Shown here piece after piece: positions 42,801 through 50,672 of a DNA stretch of 64,000 nucleotides (within the stretch, counting starts at the first letter, position 1; every line of letters begins with the position of its first letter). The position numbers and the translations under genes were made by a program. Source of the DNA: Fusarium oxysporum f. sp. lycopersici 4287 (taxonomy: Eukaryota > Ascomycota > Sordariomycetes > Hypocreales > Nectriaceae); the NCBI RefSeq assembly GCF_000149955.1, contig NC_030999.1:292068-356067 (forward strand), in the 5' to 3' direction. A model generated the notes under the pieces. That model did not search any database. It saw only the letters and a list, made by a program, of their open reading frames with translations, and was not told where the DNA came from.

Positions 42801-43305
42801 GGATAGCTTCTCCCGTCAAAGGGGCTCTCTTTGTGTGAGAGCTGAATCTGTGGGCTGCAAAGGCTGCTTTTGGGAAGCTTTCTGACTGGTATTCGACGAC
42901 ATACTGGCCGTATAGGTCATGGATTGTGCATGCAATCGTTCGGTCGAGTCGTCGGAGGGTCGTTGGGTTACGCCTATTATCCCAATAGAAGCCTTTCTTT
43001 CGTAGTTGACGTAGGGAGACTAGGGTCGTAAGGAGCCGAGGGCAATAGGCTACATCTTCAAGCATTAGGACTCGAGTTCCTGTGAGCCTGATGGTCATGG
43101 TTCCGTAGCCTAAGATGGGTAGTTTTCGGTCTCCTGCCCAGATGAAGTCGCCTGGAATAGCCTGCTGGAATCTCGCTAGTCTGTTGGCACTGTTTGTGAT
43201 TGAGATAGTAGCTCCGGGGTCGAGGATCACGGAGTTCCGTAAGGGATAGTTATCCCTTTGGGCTGCAAAGGCGGTCTTGATTTCGGCGACTGGTCGGCCG
43301 TACAG
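39817..43305 (-). CDS. copia-2 Pol, in frame with Gag beyond a UGA
   Basis: The frame is open for 1,162 codons directly after the gag UGA. Domains in order: aspartic protease with LDPGATISI (the usual DSGA is DPGA), GAG-pre-integrase with a CDACGISK zinc motif, integrase D-D-E (AIDFHDYQ, ECDNEI, NGGAERSGG), an acidic linker, reverse transcriptase with FFYVDDVII, and RNase H (SDASFADNTLD, STTEAELLAL) ending with a KYTKSTDMIADGLTKALP motif. There is no ATG near the beginning. Pol therefore needs readthrough of the UGA or an unusual start; GTG at 43230 lies right at the protease and is an unlikely start. Confidence 0.9.
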   Translation of the reverse strand: MYGRPVAEIKTAFAAQRDNYPLRNSVILDPGATISITNSANRLARFQQAIPGDFIWAGDRKLPILGYGTMTIRLTGTRVLMLEDVAYCPRLLTTLVSLRQLRKKGFYWDNRRNPTTLRRLDRTIACTIHDLYGQYVVEYQSESFPKAAFAAHRFSSHTKRAPLTGEAIRWHSRLGHPGPQALEHLISASQGVRIRGPATVECDACGISKIKRQIRRAPRQSDQKAGERIAIDFHDYQEGIGGYTSQMLLTCRATGYIWDYYLTARTTEAVITAFKSFLSHLEVQHGLKVKVIECDNEITEIKPKIGDFLRNRAIIIEPSAPYTQAQNGGAERSGGVVKDKERAMRTGAKLPHQLWPEIGRTAVYLYNRTPNYASGWKTPYDQLHTASAKAAGIPQPKKQPDQTHLRAFGCKAYAMTSDAQQKVNRKMRLKPKGWIGFLVGYRSSNIYRIWIPTINRIVNTRDVIFNEDEGCNGDWESFKDELLEADLEEVAKFVQGSSLPEQDDNEQAEQVEDCIEVVLPTTTLADESSPITDETEDCIVATALENGLKQSEDSDILLTPPVTPLSALLAHSSRVLSDEGNKTVSWQAAFLAGTKSPLQTSIERKLRQGVKMHRNSLPPPPTKHQDLKHHPFGMLFQEAEESHLQSHKEMRSWTEIRKKDACAVDQQVLGCMWVYVYKFDKHGRFQKCKARLVVRGDQQAKGRLQETYAATLAGRSFRTLIAIAARFDLEMVQYDVVNAFVNAPIDQDIFMHMAPGYKKTATILKLNKALYGLRASPLLWQKELSKTLLELGYTQIPHEPCCFKKEGVLFFFYVDDVIIAYRKARKDKADELTRQLGSKYKLTGGDPVQWFLGMEVIRDRPARKIWLSQTAYIDKIANLANKGTSTVPMTQTELRPQTGLATPAELQRYQRKVGSILYIAVNTRPDIAFAASRLARFLVNPGQEHQDAADRVIHYLSHTRHRALRFGGPGGLTVASDASFADNTLDRKSSQAYTIRLFDGLIGWRASKQDTVTTSTTEAELLALAQAAKESLYVSRLLKELTVQMDDPTIRIDCDNTQTINLVTAEIATLKTKLRHVDIHNHWLRQEVQEGRIQVKYTKSTDMIADGLTKALPAGRWNRFLYQLGLEDIQERQQQSRKQEGIEARLQRIEDCLGNAGSTGTY

Positions 43306-44511
43306 TCATTGGTCTGAGTTTTCTTCCTTTGTTGGCTGCATCAAGGTTCTGTCTTTTGTGGTCCTGGCCTTCTTCCGAGTGAGGGCTTTTACCTTGGCCT
43401 CCAGGTCTGAGTCTTCCTCGAGAGCTTCTTTCACCTTCTTTTGGATCTTCTCTCGGGGCTTGAATCCCTTCCATGCCTGATTTGGAAAGACATAGAAGCA
43501 TTTCGCAAGTTCGTGGGATAACCCACACGCCGGGCATTCCTGTCTCTTCTCAGGAGACCTCTGGCGTTTTCTTTCTCCCTTCTTCGAAAATGGGTACTGG
43601 CCTTCAATGATGCGGGCGTCCCCTTCATCATCCTGGGGGTCCTCCCCAGCATAGCTCGCAGAAAACGCACCGCGGGCCACTCGGCCCTTCGTGGCTTCTG
43701 CATCTTGGAGCTCATTTCGGAAGGCGTTCCCTACATCTCGGTATGAGAGGGCCCTATTTTGCAATAGAGTCTTTGAAGAGATTTTGTATGAGGCAGTCCA
43801 GCTGGGCAAGATGTGTGTGGTGACACTGAAGAAGTCCCAGGCCCATGCACTGTTGTGGAGCGTTTCAGGGACCTCTCGTTGTCGCCCTTTCGCCATTGCC
43901 TCTTCCCATTGATCTAGCCACTTGAATGCTGCTTGGCTGACCGTCTTTGGGGCAGTTCTTAGTAATGTAAGATACCTATTTCTGGCATCCTTCGTTTCAT
44001 CTTCCTCGGTCCTTCCACACCGGGCACGAAGGTTCCAGTGCCATTCGTATATTGATTCGTGTGACTGACAGCAGGTTTGAATCAAGCTTGGGGAGACCGT
44101 ACGGATAACCCAGTCCTGAAGGGTTCCAAGAGCGTTTTTCTGTTTTTCGAAAACCTTCTCTTGTAGCTGATAAAAGGTTAAATCCTGCTGGAAGATCTTC
44201 TGGCCTTGGTCTGTAAGGTCAGAGATAGACCATGTTCCATTTGCCGTTTCCTGAATGTCGTCTGGGGCGCCGTCTTGAGATTCGGCAGTATGAGACCGGA
44301 TTGTTCGTTGGGCTGTAGCGGTCTTCGTATATCTGCGTTTTCTTATATCCGGGATAGCTGGTTCGTCTCCGAGGAATGTCTTGCTTTTGAGGTGCTGCTG
44401 AAGACCAAGACGATGGGCCTGAAGGAGGAATTCATGCTCCCAGTTGAGGAAGTCCTCAGGCTTAGAGAGGGTAGCCGTAAGACCTTCCTTTTGGGGCTTG
44501 GATAGGGACAT
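43306..44511 (-). CDS. copia-2 Gag
   Basis: 401 residues from ATG to a UGA. It has the helical Gag core of copia elements and, near residue 340, a short zinc knuckle (CPACGLSHELAKC, CX2CX3HX4C), followed by a Lys-rich tail. The stop context is CAA-UGA-CUG, with the next codons continuing in the same frame into Pol. Gag would form the cytoplasmic virus-like particle. Confidence 0.85.
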   Translation of the reverse strand: MSLSKPQKEGLTATLSKPEDFLNWEHEFLLQAHRLGLQQHLKSKTFLGDEPAIPDIRKRRYTKTATAQRTIRSHTAESQDGAPDDIQETANGTWSISDLTDQGQKIFQQDLTFYQLQEKVFEKQKNALGTLQDWVIRTVSPSLIQTCCQSHESIYEWHWNLRARCGRTEEDETKDARNRYLTLLRTAPKTVSQAAFKWLDQWEEAMAKGRQREVPETLHNSAWAWDFFSVTTHILPSWTASYKISSKTLLQNRALSYRDVGNAFRNELQDAEATKGRVARGAFSASYAGEDPQDDEGDARIIEGQYPFSKKGERKRQRSPEKRQECPACGLSHELAKCFYVFPNQAWKGFKPREKIQKKVKEALEEDSDLEAKVKALTRKKARTTKDRTLMQPTKEENSDQ

Positions 44512-44586
44512 TATGTATGAGAAAGAGGGTTCTTCAAGGTATTGAAAAATAAAAATAAAAATGGTTGAGGCAATGAGACTCTTAAT
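44512..44586 (-). promoter_or_regulatory. copia-2 leader with primer-binding site
   Basis: Immediately inside the 5' LTR the plus strand reads ATGAGACTCTTAAT (44573-44586). This equals the anticodon arm of tRNA-Lys(CUU) up to about nucleotide 39, so the minus-strand RNA could be primed by a 5' half of that tRNA. The leader is very short, about 75 nt. Confidence 0.6.
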
Positions 44587-44792
44587 TGTCAGATATTAAG
44601 GTGAATCGTGTATATTTCTTGATTCTTTCGCAATCGAAGGACCATTGAGACCTTATATCTTTGACTGGTTCCTTCTAGGACTTGAGTCCTAGAAAGTCCT
44701 AGATGAAAGTCCTACGATCTAAGTTTAGGGCGTCAAACTTTAATCCTGAACCTTAATCCTGAAGTTGAGGGTGAACCCTCCAACATTCAACA
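44587..44792 (-). repeat. copia-2 5' LTR
   Basis: 206 bp; the 5' LTR because the element is read on the minus strand. Confidence 0.95.
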
Positions 44793-45021
44793 CTATGGGA
44801 GGCGCGACTCAGAAGCAGGGTTCAAATCCACGACACTCCACGACACATTTGTGAATATGGCGTGGATATGGATGCTGACTAATAACTTCGATGTGGAATG
44901 GGTGGAAATGGATCCATTATGGAAATGAATCCATATTGTGGAATTTGTGGAATGGAAACCTACTTTGTCTAACAATGGTAATTAGTGGATCGCATCCATG
45001 CCTTGGACGTCGATGTTTTTG

Positions 45022-47466
45022 TCACTCGTCCATTAGAATCCTATCTAGCGACCCGATCAAACCGGCACGCAACCAACTCCGTAGTGTCTGGCAAAGCCCA
45101 ATTGTACTGGCATCTAGCCTATTGCGGCTCTTAGTAACCATGCGGCCAGTGGTCGAGAATAGCCTCTCACACTCGGCTGACATTGGTGGCACAGTAAGCA
45201 GATCCAAGGCCATCCTAGACAACCGGGGGTATTTGAGCCGCCTTATGTGCCAGTATTCGTAGGGATCTGTGACAGAAGCATCAGCATCCTCGATATCACG
45301 CTGCCACTGCTCGTATTCATCAAGATCCAGACCGCCAACTGAGGACCTAGGGGATTGAGCTGGGGATTGAATTGGCGGCTCGGTAACAGAAATCCCTACA
45401 GTCGTCAGTCCTCGCTTCTTTGTGCGCCACGCTGTGAACTTGTTTCTTGAGGTCTTCAGCCGCTTATTGGCAGGCAACTCAATCTCTGGGTCATCAACCT
45501 CCAGGTCCCTATACTCTCTCTCCCAGAGATCCTGGACCATCTCCTTCGCCTTGGTAATCCACAATTGTCTTTCGTCGTCGTCTCCCCACAAATCGTCAAA
45601 CAGTGCCCACCGGTAGGCAGGATGAAGAACTGCAGCGCCATAGATCAGGGGGCTATCGTTCAGATGCTCGTAGTATTCGTTCAATTTGAGCCAACCCAGG
45701 TTGATGTTGACAGCGAGGTGATGGCCGTCCGGAAACTTGGCGACTGCTCTTTTCGCGGATTCGAGGGTTTCGAGAAGAAATTCGTACGCGTGAATAAGAT
45801 CCCAGCTTGTTCCTGTACAAGTCAGCTGTTAAAATAAGAATCGGGCCGCTTTTGAGAAGTCTAAGGCTTACCAGACAGTGGAGGGTCGATCTCGTTTTCC
45901 TCAACCTTTCTCTGGTGTTTTCCCTGTCCATCGCCCTCAAGACCTCTCACAACCAGCTGGAAGTCAAGCAAAATGTCGTAAAGAGTCCCGAGCACATGCC
46001 AATCATCAGGTGTCATGCGATTCTCTTCCTTCAGGAAGAAGGGCAGCTTGGAGCCCTTTTTGATGTGGCCAGCTCTCGTCAAGTTGACCTTCTCCCACTC
46101 GTTTGACGCTCTCTGGACAAAAGAATTATAAAATGGCCTCAAGACGAGAGCGCGTTCAATCATCGAGAATTGGGAAAGCCACCGGGTAGCATTGTCGACC
46201 ACAACTCCAACTGGACGGTGTTTCTTGAGCTGAGCGTCATCAGAGAGTTGGCTCTCGACAGCCTGTACCTTCTTGAGCATATCGGTCCACGTGTCCGATC
46301 TGCTCACCTCCTAGGTCTTCGTGAGTATAACAAATAAAGCCGAGGACTCAGCCACCTACAACAGCAAAGTTATGCCATTTTCCAACAGAGCCTCGCCTCC
46401 TCCAGACTTCATGCTCCTTCGCTGCCGTGTGAAGTCCTTCGAAGACCTCTTTCTCGAAAGCATCCGGGTTCTTGCCATACAGCATCTGTTTCACTACTAT
46501 ATTGACAACGTGGCCAACGCAGCGAACCCATCGCTTCTCCCAGTCGAAGCCAAATTCTAATCCAAGCTCCCCCATCGAGGTTTTATTGTTACCGGCATTA
46601 TCCAATGTGAAATATCCGAGTTTATCGCTGATCTCGTACTCCCGAATGATCTCGATAATCTGCCCGGCGATATTCTCGCCTGTGTGCCGCTCTGTAAGCT
46701 CAGGCAGTCCGAGGACACACTTCTGTGGCCGATTGTTTGAATCCCGAAACACACATGTGATGCCGTATAAGGCGTGTCGGTTACCAGACTTCCAGCCATC
46801 GTACTGGATATGGATCTGTCCCGGACTCTTTCGCAAAGCATCCTTCACTCTTTCCATGTTGTTGGTAAATTCTCGTTCTGCGATGGCACGCACGGTCACG
46901 TCAGTAATGTTAGCTTTTGTGATCTCAACAGATGGATTGAGGTAGTTGAAGATGTCTCGAAGATCTTGATCGTTGACGATCGAGAAGGATTGGTTAGAAT
47001 TGACAATCCAGTTGACAAGTTTCTGCTGGAATACAGTTTTGTCGAAACGTTTGATCAAGGTATTGATCAAATCTTGTTCCTTCGGCTCCTTCGGGTTCAA
47101 CTGTAGGATTGTTGCAATGGACTGATGTGCTTTCTCGGATGCCTTTGTAGGCTTTTGCCTCTTGCCTGTCGGATCCATGATGCCATTGTGGTCCGTGTAC
47201 AGGTGACCCTCAGCGTTCTGCAACCCTTTGATGGCATAACTCTTTGGCCTCGGCCGCTTTTGCTTGATGCAAAGGCAACACACCCATCGGCGTTCCCCCT
47301 TATCGGCATGCTGGATATCGTAGCCGAACTGATATACCCATTGACGCACTTGGCCGTCTCTCTCCGTCAAGGTCCAGCCTTTGTAGAGCTGAAAGAGTCG
47401 TTGATTGTCTTCTTCTGTACGTTCTGGAATGGGTGTGGTTGACTTGGTTGGATGAAGGGTGGCCAT
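45022..47466 (-). CDS. hAT transposase, three exons
   Basis: Exons 47466-46360, 46310-45872 and 45812-45022 join in frame to 778 residues. The introns are 49 nt (GTAGGT donor, CTAG acceptor) and 59 nt (GTAAGC donor, TACAG acceptor). A BED-type zinc finger lies at about 65-105 (CCLCIKQKRPR, then HLYTDH). The RNase H-like core has IQYDGWKSG (first Asp), FTLDNAGNN (second Asp), the CVGHVVNIV motif and an insertion domain with ATRWLSQFSMIERA. The C-terminal hATC dimerisation region contains LDLLTVPPMSAECERLFSTTG and RNRLDASTI. All usual catalytic motifs are present and no stop interrupts it, so it could be active. The start is an ATG downstream of the subterminal repeats. Confidence 0.9.
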
Positions 47467-47659
47467 TTCAGTTTGGAGTAGTAAGGGCGTGAGTAATAGT
47501 AAACCCTCCTAGAATAGACTTGTTTGAACTTTGTGTACGGGTAAAACGGAGTGGAAAATTGTTGCTATTGCGTTGCTATTGGCGATTGAAAGTACTTAGG
47601 GTATGCGCTATTTCACAAGGAAATCCAGGTATTTTCAAACCCCACCTAAATTTCCATTC

Positions 47660-47795
47660 CTTTCCACAATTTCCACATGTGGAACATGTGGAAGGGGTTC
47701 CGTGGCGTGGATATGGAAATGCTGAAGCCTACGTGGAATGGAATGGAATGGATATGGATCCACATTATGGATCCATATGTGGATTTCGTGGTATG
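47660..47795. repeat. hAT right subterminal repeats
   Basis: Short reiterated motifs (TTCCACA, GTGGAA, GGATCCA, GTGGATTTC) in both orientations next to the terminal inverted repeat; mirrored at about 44865-44960. Confidence 0.6.
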
Positions 47796-48284
47796 GATTT
47801 GAACCCTGCTCAGAAGACCGATCCCGGCTTTGAAGAAGACGTTGCGATTGACGAATTCATTGGCCACCGTGTTGACACCAAAAACTCCACCGTAGACATC
47901 CACGTCAAGTGGCAAGACGGGGAAACCACTTGGGAGTCAGAATGGAGTCTTCAAGAAAAGGTGCCTTCGCTTGTCTTCAAGTACTGGGAAAAGCTGAACG
48001 GTCGCTACGCTGCCACCAACCTTGATACCTATCACGTCTTCAAGATCCTGAAGCGAGCCCTACCCTCCGACAAGTCCGGAAACTCCGAACACATGTATCA
48101 GGTACAGTGGGTTGGTTACCGTCCAGCCGAATCGACTTTGGAGCACGAGTCCAAACTGCGCATGATTACGCCCGATATGTTGGGGAAGTTTGAGAGTAAG
48201 CAGTTGGCTAAGGGTGCTTCAGAGAAGCGCAAGAGGATGCGTGGGCCTGGACGACCTCGAAAGAAGCGACACCTGAAGGACTAG

Positions 48285-48420
48285 ATGGTGATAGATGGCG
48301 TGCGTATATGTAGATAACGCAAGCATGGGAGATGAACAACCATCGATAATGTTCTTTCTTGTATTTGGCTTGATACCATAACGTGTTATTGAATCAGTTT
48401 TTGCGTGTTCCTTTTTGGCA
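48285..48420. terminator. Likely 3' region of the chromodomain gene
   Basis: A/T-richer sequence after the stop; no clear polyadenylation signal could be fixed. Confidence 0.25.
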
Positions 48421-48604
48421 AGGATGGGAGCAACTGAATTCACTTCAACGTGAGTCAATTCACATCCACATTTTGTCAAGGAACCAATAGAATATGTGTA
48501 TTTTAGCTCACCCTCTGGCCTAATCTACATATCCTAATGGCTCTTCGAAAAAAATGTTGATGTGGATTGACTTACGTTGAATCAAATTCAGTTGCTCCCA
48601 TCCT
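48421..48604. repeat. 54-bp inverted repeat with a 76-bp spacer
   Basis: 48421-48474 and 48551-48604 are inverted copies with about 48 of 54 positions matching. They could fold into a long hairpin and resemble the ends of a small non-autonomous DNA element. The right arm overlaps the decayed MULE module. Confidence 0.75.
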
Positions 48605-48801
48605 GGATCAAGACACGAGCTGTAGCCTGCTTTTAGATATCCTGAAGGCAGGCCCATTGCTCTTCTATACTGGCGGTTATCTAGTGAGGTTCCTGGTAGC
48701 TGGGCCTCATACCAATCATCTCTTTGTGTGACGTATCTCTGATAAGTTCTTCGTGGGATCATCGTATCCCGGACGCGTACAACCCCCTGTGCTCTACTCA
48801 A
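48520..48801 (-). pseudogene. Relic of a MULE transposase C-terminal module
   Basis: The minus-strand frame contains YQRYVTQRDDWYEAQLPGTS, then a Tyr-Arg-Arg-Ala-Met-Gly-Leu-Pro stretch. This aligns without gaps to the C-terminal module of the 10-12.7 kb transposase (YDRYIAARMAWYNKLPRGS, ...YRKAMGLP). No DDE core is nearby, so only the tail of a related element remains. Confidence 0.7.
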
Positions 48802-49425
48802 GAAATCTATATTCCTGGGGAATCAGTACTTAGGTTTCCCAGACCACGACCCGAATTCCTGGTCTTGTATAGTTCGATTAGGTATACGTATGCCTAAATA
48901 AAATGGAAATCCATTTTTTCTGTCTCAGATCTATGTTGCTTTGTATTACGGGGGTTGAACTTAACGACCTCGAAGGCCGTTGAAGAACACAGTGCGGTTG
49001 AGCGTTACATTTGCCTAGTCAGGTTAGCCCGCTTTCACTGCCCAAGATTCTGCCAGAATCGTCCATACAAATGGGATTTCAAGGCCCGTGCATTACCGTA
49101 ATATCGCTTACCGCTGGGCCGAGTCGCTTATTGGCAAGATGGAATCATAATGGAATTTACTACTCAGCCTAGTCCTATATACCAAAATCAATTATAGTCA
49201 AATTGATTTGTTTTACCCCGGATTACGGGGGTAGACTTGAATTTCGAAAAGTCACTAGCCAAGGGGGTTTTGACCTTGACAAGGGTCGGTCAGCTTGAAT
49301 TTCTGATTGGTGTTTGGTAACACGTTAAGACACGGCAACACTTTGGCTCAGGCTAATCAACGTCCGTCGTCGTAATGTGAACCGTAGTCAGCATTTAACT
49401 GCTTTTAGACCTAAATGGTTACGTC
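48802..49425. other. No supportable gene
   Basis: Repeat-relic-like intergenic sequence without domains. Confidence 0.4.
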
Positions 49426-49695
49426 ATGGCACTTGATCCGAAGATGGACCCCGGTTCATCTAACCCAATTTATCCTTTTATCCTTCTTTGTAAATATCGG
49501 ATCCTTGTATGCCAGGCAGGCCAGTATTGGTGCCTGGCTGGCGAGATTGCCACTCATATAGCCAAGAAACATGTTGGAATAGATCCAAGTACTCGGCGTC
49601 AACCGGTAGAAGAGATCGGAGTAATACCAGGCCAACAACTCGGACTCAACCCACCCCTTCTCTCTGTTGTGAACGTCTCAATGAGCAGATGGTGA
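49426..49695 (+). pseudogene. Zinc-finger-like relic (DUF3505-type)
   Basis: 89 residues. The stretch LLCKYRILVCQAGQYWC, then EIATHIAKKH, then RRQPVEEIG resembles the C2H2-like N-terminal finger (C..C...H...H, followed by RR.IVEE) of fungal DUF3505 proteins and of some telomere-linked helicase or recombinase genes. One finger Cys seems replaced by Gly. No downstream domain follows in frame, so it is a decayed fragment at best. Confidence 0.4.
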
Positions 49696-49699
49696 CCAA

Positions 49700-50225
49700 G
49701 AAGATCCTCAGTCTTAGATTGGAGGGTCACTGGGCTATTTTGTTCCTCTCAACACTTTCCCCAGCGCAGAGGCAGAGATGGCAATCATCTGACACTGGCA
49801 AAGGCCGGAGTTCAGCACAACACGAGAATCAAATTCGCTGCCGCAGAAGACCAGATCCTTGACTCTCATCGTCGTGACATGGGCCAGTAAGCAATTGTAA
49901 CTAGAACCAGAGCTAAATAGCTACGAATTCATAGACGTCTTTAAACTCCTCTCAAAGGCTGGTACGCGCAAAAGGCCACTCGGTGGAGGCAGAGTATGTA
50001 CCGAGACTTAGTCAACTCGCTATTCGTCAAATCCAACTCCTGCTATCCTTCAAGATTATTCATGGCGTACTTCCTAAACCAAGGCCAATACGTCCTTTGT
50101 GACCACAGCGCTAGCCTCTGCAGAACTTTGATGATCTGACATATCCCCTCCAGTCCAGTAGTCGACCCGAAGCCTATCTTATTCCAGCGGTGTTTAAGGG
50201 GGACTCCTCTCTCGCTGCGCTCGAG
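49700..50225. other. No supportable gene
   Basis: Sequence between the zinc-finger relic and LINE-A; nothing recognisable. Confidence 0.4.
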
Positions 50226-50248
50226 TGCGGAGGTACAATACAATACAA
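50226..50248. repeat. 23-bp direct repeat flanking LINE-A (left copy)
   Basis: Identical to 54499-54521 (TGCGGAGGTACAATAC followed by another CAATA unit). Candidate target-site duplication that includes the (TTGTA)n tail. Confidence 0.75.
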
Positions 50249-50672
50249 TTTATTACGCCCGGCGGCTTATTTTGGCCGATAGGGCACTAGTCACTAATTC
50301 GTACGTACATTGCCTAGTTTTCGTCCTCGCCTCCCCAAGCCCATGCTGTGCTACACGTTGCTCAATCTGTGTCCGCATTTCCTAAAGCCCAGACTATGCC
50401 TTGCTTTTCACCATATGAATTGAAATAGGTCTCCTCAAGCCCATAATGCGCCTGTTCCTCGATTGTGCTTTTCCCTTCTACCCTATTGCTCCCTGCGTTT
50501 TCCCCTAATTTACTAGCATAGCCAGCGAACTAGCTTGAAGGCTGTTCTTCAAGTGTTCAACGTCCTATCTACGGCGGCTGAAGCGATGTCCGCTTTTATG
50601 AGACGGGGTGTTTTGGTGTTTGGTGTAAGTAGGTCAGTAAGAGTAAGTAGGTGAGATTCTTGCAATCTGGTT

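Larger units (their letters stand above)
39598..44792 (-). mobile_element. Complete Ty1/copia LTR retrotransposon (copia-2), recent insertion
   Basis: LTRs of 206 bp (39598-39803 and 44587-44792) run from TGTCAGAT to ATTCAACA, and I find no difference between them. A perfect 5-bp target duplication CTATG (39593-39597 and 44793-44797) flanks the element. Gag and pol are intact apart from one UGA between them. A purine tract (GAGGGGGTG on the minus strand) precedes the 3' LTR. Identical LTRs and a clean duplication indicate a young insertion. Confidence 0.95.
44816..47808 (-). mobile_element. Complete hAT DNA transposon
   Basis: A 15-bp perfect terminal inverted repeat CAGGGTTCAAATCCA (44816-44830; inverted at 47794-47808) and a perfect 8-bp target duplication CTCAGAAG (44808-44815 and 47809-47816) are hallmarks of hAT elements. 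Subterminal regions (about 44865-44960 and 47660-47795) hold many copies of GTGGAATGG, GGATCCA and similar short motifs in both orientations, likely transposase-binding sites. About 3.0 kb with an intact spliced transposase gene. Confidence 0.95.
39493..48284 (+). pseudogene. Chromodomain protein gene interrupted by a copia element and a hAT element
   Basis: Host exon pieces are 39493-39597, 44798-44815 and 47817-48284. Leaving out copia-2 (39598-44792), the hAT (44816-47808) and one copy of each target duplication (CTATG 44793-44797; CTCAGAAG 47809-47816) gives one frame of 196 residues without stops. The protein starts MAAATRSKHHGA. It has a chromo-like fold around IDEFIGHRVDTKN...VKWQDGETTWESEW and a second one around YHVFKILKRAL...YQVQWVGYRP, then a basic AT-hook-like tail (RGPGRPRKKR). 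Such proteins usually bind methylated histone tails in heterochromatin. Both cuts fall before the first chromodomain, so the current locus should not make the full protein. Confidence 0.75.

Noticed and set aside
47520..48284. An intact 254-residue chromodomain gene
   Set aside because: Its first 96 or so codons lie in the hAT terminal region, with no proper ATG; the genuine 5' part of the gene is at 39493-39597 and 44798-44815.
50043..50243. 66-residue minus-strand frame next to LINE-A
   Set aside because: No start or domain; it runs into the LINE-A flanking repeat and is most likely chance.
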